A stretch of DNA of 44,555 bases from Nocardioidaceae bacterium (lineage in GTDB: Bacteria > Actinomycetota > Actinomycetes > Propionibacteriales > Nocardioidaceae), in assembly GCA_009780515.1 (NCBI GenBank), contig WQZX01000020.1, positions 1 to 44,555 on the forward strand, in the 5' to 3' direction. Positions 43,956-44,555 of the stretch are shown piece after piece. How positions within the stretch are numbered: position 1 is the first letter of the stretch; every line of letters begins with the position of its first letter. Made by a program: the position numbers and the translations under genes. The notes beneath the pieces were generated by a model, which was given only the letters and a program-made list of their open reading frames with translations, was not told where the DNA came from and ran no database searches.

Positions 43956-44555
43956 TCAGTCGGGGATGACCGCGGTCAGGCCCTTGGTCGTGGCCGTGTA
44001 GTGGTCGGTGAAGCCGTTCGGGGTCGTGTAGCGGAACAGGATGTCCTTGCCCGTGAAGCCCCTGCCATCGCCGTTGACCGCGAGCGGGACGGTGCAGGCG
44101 TGCTTGGTGAAGTTGCAGTCGCCGCCGTTGTCGGAGAACGTCACGCGGAGCGTCGAGAAGGACTTGAAGCCGTTGGCGTGCAGTGCCCACGTGGTGCAGT
44201 CGCTGCCGTCGGTGCACTTGGCGAGCCTCGACCAGTAGAACCCCTTGGCCTTCGACGTGCCGCAGGCGCGGGTGGAGCCGGAGCTCGTCGATCCCCAGCC
44301 GTAGTGGGCCTTCAGGGTCGCCTGCACGCAGACCTGCTGGCCGCCCTGGCCGGCGTCGGCCCTGTAGTGCGCCCCGGCGACCTTGGCGATGCTGCCGTCG
44401 GGAGTGCGGACGCTGAGCGAGGTGCTCGCGTTGCTGGTGTTCGGCAGGGTGAAGGCGAAGTCGACGGCGCGGTACGCCGGCGTCGCCTTGGCGGTCGGGT
44501 TCGCGACGCCGGTGTGGTAGCACGCGTCGAGCTTGGCGGCCGCGTCCCGCTTGGC
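43956..44555 (-). CDS. secreted Cys-rich protein, 5' end outside window
   Basis: Stop codon at 43956; the frame remains open to the window edge, so the N-terminus with any signal peptide is missing. 199 residues are visible. The part in view is a soluble, Thr/Ser/Gly-rich region with seven cysteines in spacings suggesting disulphides (CYHTGV; GGQQVCVQATLKAHYGWG; TRACGTSKAKGFYWSRLAKC; DGSDCTTWALHANG; GGDCNFTKHACTVPLAV). Two internal GTG/ATG codons are not credible starts. It lacks recognised catalytic motifs. An extracytoplasmic beta-rich domain is likely. It is upstream of fbiC on the same strand, with a 54-bp gap that holds the KstR-type box. Confidence 0.65.
   Translation of the reverse strand, partial: AKRDAAAKLDACYHTGVANPTAKATPAYRAVDFAFTLPNTSNASTSLSVRTPDGSIAKVAGAHYRADAGQGGQQVCVQATLKAHYGWGSTSSGSTRACGTSKAKGFYWSRLAKCTDGSDCTTWALHANGFKSFSTLRVTFSDNGGDCNFTKHACTVPLAVNGDGRGFTGKDILFRYTTPNGFTDHYTATTKGLTAVIPD

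Overview
The window is very GC-rich, actinobacterial chromosomal DNA. Supporting signs are GTG starts, frequent ATGA/GTGA/TGATG gene overlaps, many near-leaderless promoters, a His-tailed GroEL next to GroES, a GuaB/GuaB3 pair, a CofG-CofH fusion (FbiC) and a DUF5709-type protein. Gene content and an intergenic palindrome at 27404-27440 suggest Nocardioides or a relative (Nocardioidaceae), but this is inference without a database search. No rRNA, tRNA, CRISPR array, integrase or transposase gene was found.

Layout. 118-4206 (minus): a compact, mostly overlapping cassette of proteins resembling type VII (ESX/WXG100) secretion substrates. It runs from an EspC-like small helical protein through a proline-rich PPE-like protein, a 78-residue WXG-like protein and a glycine-zipper protein to a 4-TM protein with a PH-like tail, then two tiny membrane peptides. 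4328-10638: a lipoprotein, two SAM methyltransferases, an MMPL transporter and a DHA2-type MFS exporter. 10790-13464: a second ESX-like large protein with a glycine/alanine-rich hydrophobic core, overlapped by a lipoprotein gene. 13497-15719: groES-groEL under CIRCE control. 15725-18957: an amino acid permease, then a SigE-family ECF sigma factor with a membrane-anchored partner. 19011-22670: guaB, a membrane coiled-coil protein, an S4 RNA-binding protein and guaB3.

22694-32614: a catabolic block with a heteromeric acyl-CoA dehydrogenase pair, a phosphotransferase-like protein, an unknown protein, an aldehyde dehydrogenase, a GabD2-like dehydrogenase and a ChoD-like GMC oxidoreductase. A 14-bp operator of KstR type (steroid catabolism repressor) sits inside the promoter of the phosphotransferase-like operon. 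32933-36257: guaA and accessory genes. 36328-41211: a ROK repressor divergent from a xylose-type ABC importer (SBP, single-domain ATPase, permease). 41310-43901 (minus): fbiC for the F420 precursor FO, with a second KstR-type box upstream and a 59-bp palindrome inserted in frame between its two radical-SAM halves. 43956-44555: the 3' part of a secreted Cys-rich protein cut by the window edge.

The main items for follow-up are the in-frame palindromic element in fbiC, the two identical-arm TAGAAC-NN-GTTCTA operators (one before an F420 gene), a roughly 200-bp nested palindromic island at 28960-29160, and the possible T7SS toxin/immunity-like cassette at the left end. All four convergent gene junctions carry a near-perfect GC-rich hairpin without a U-tract.
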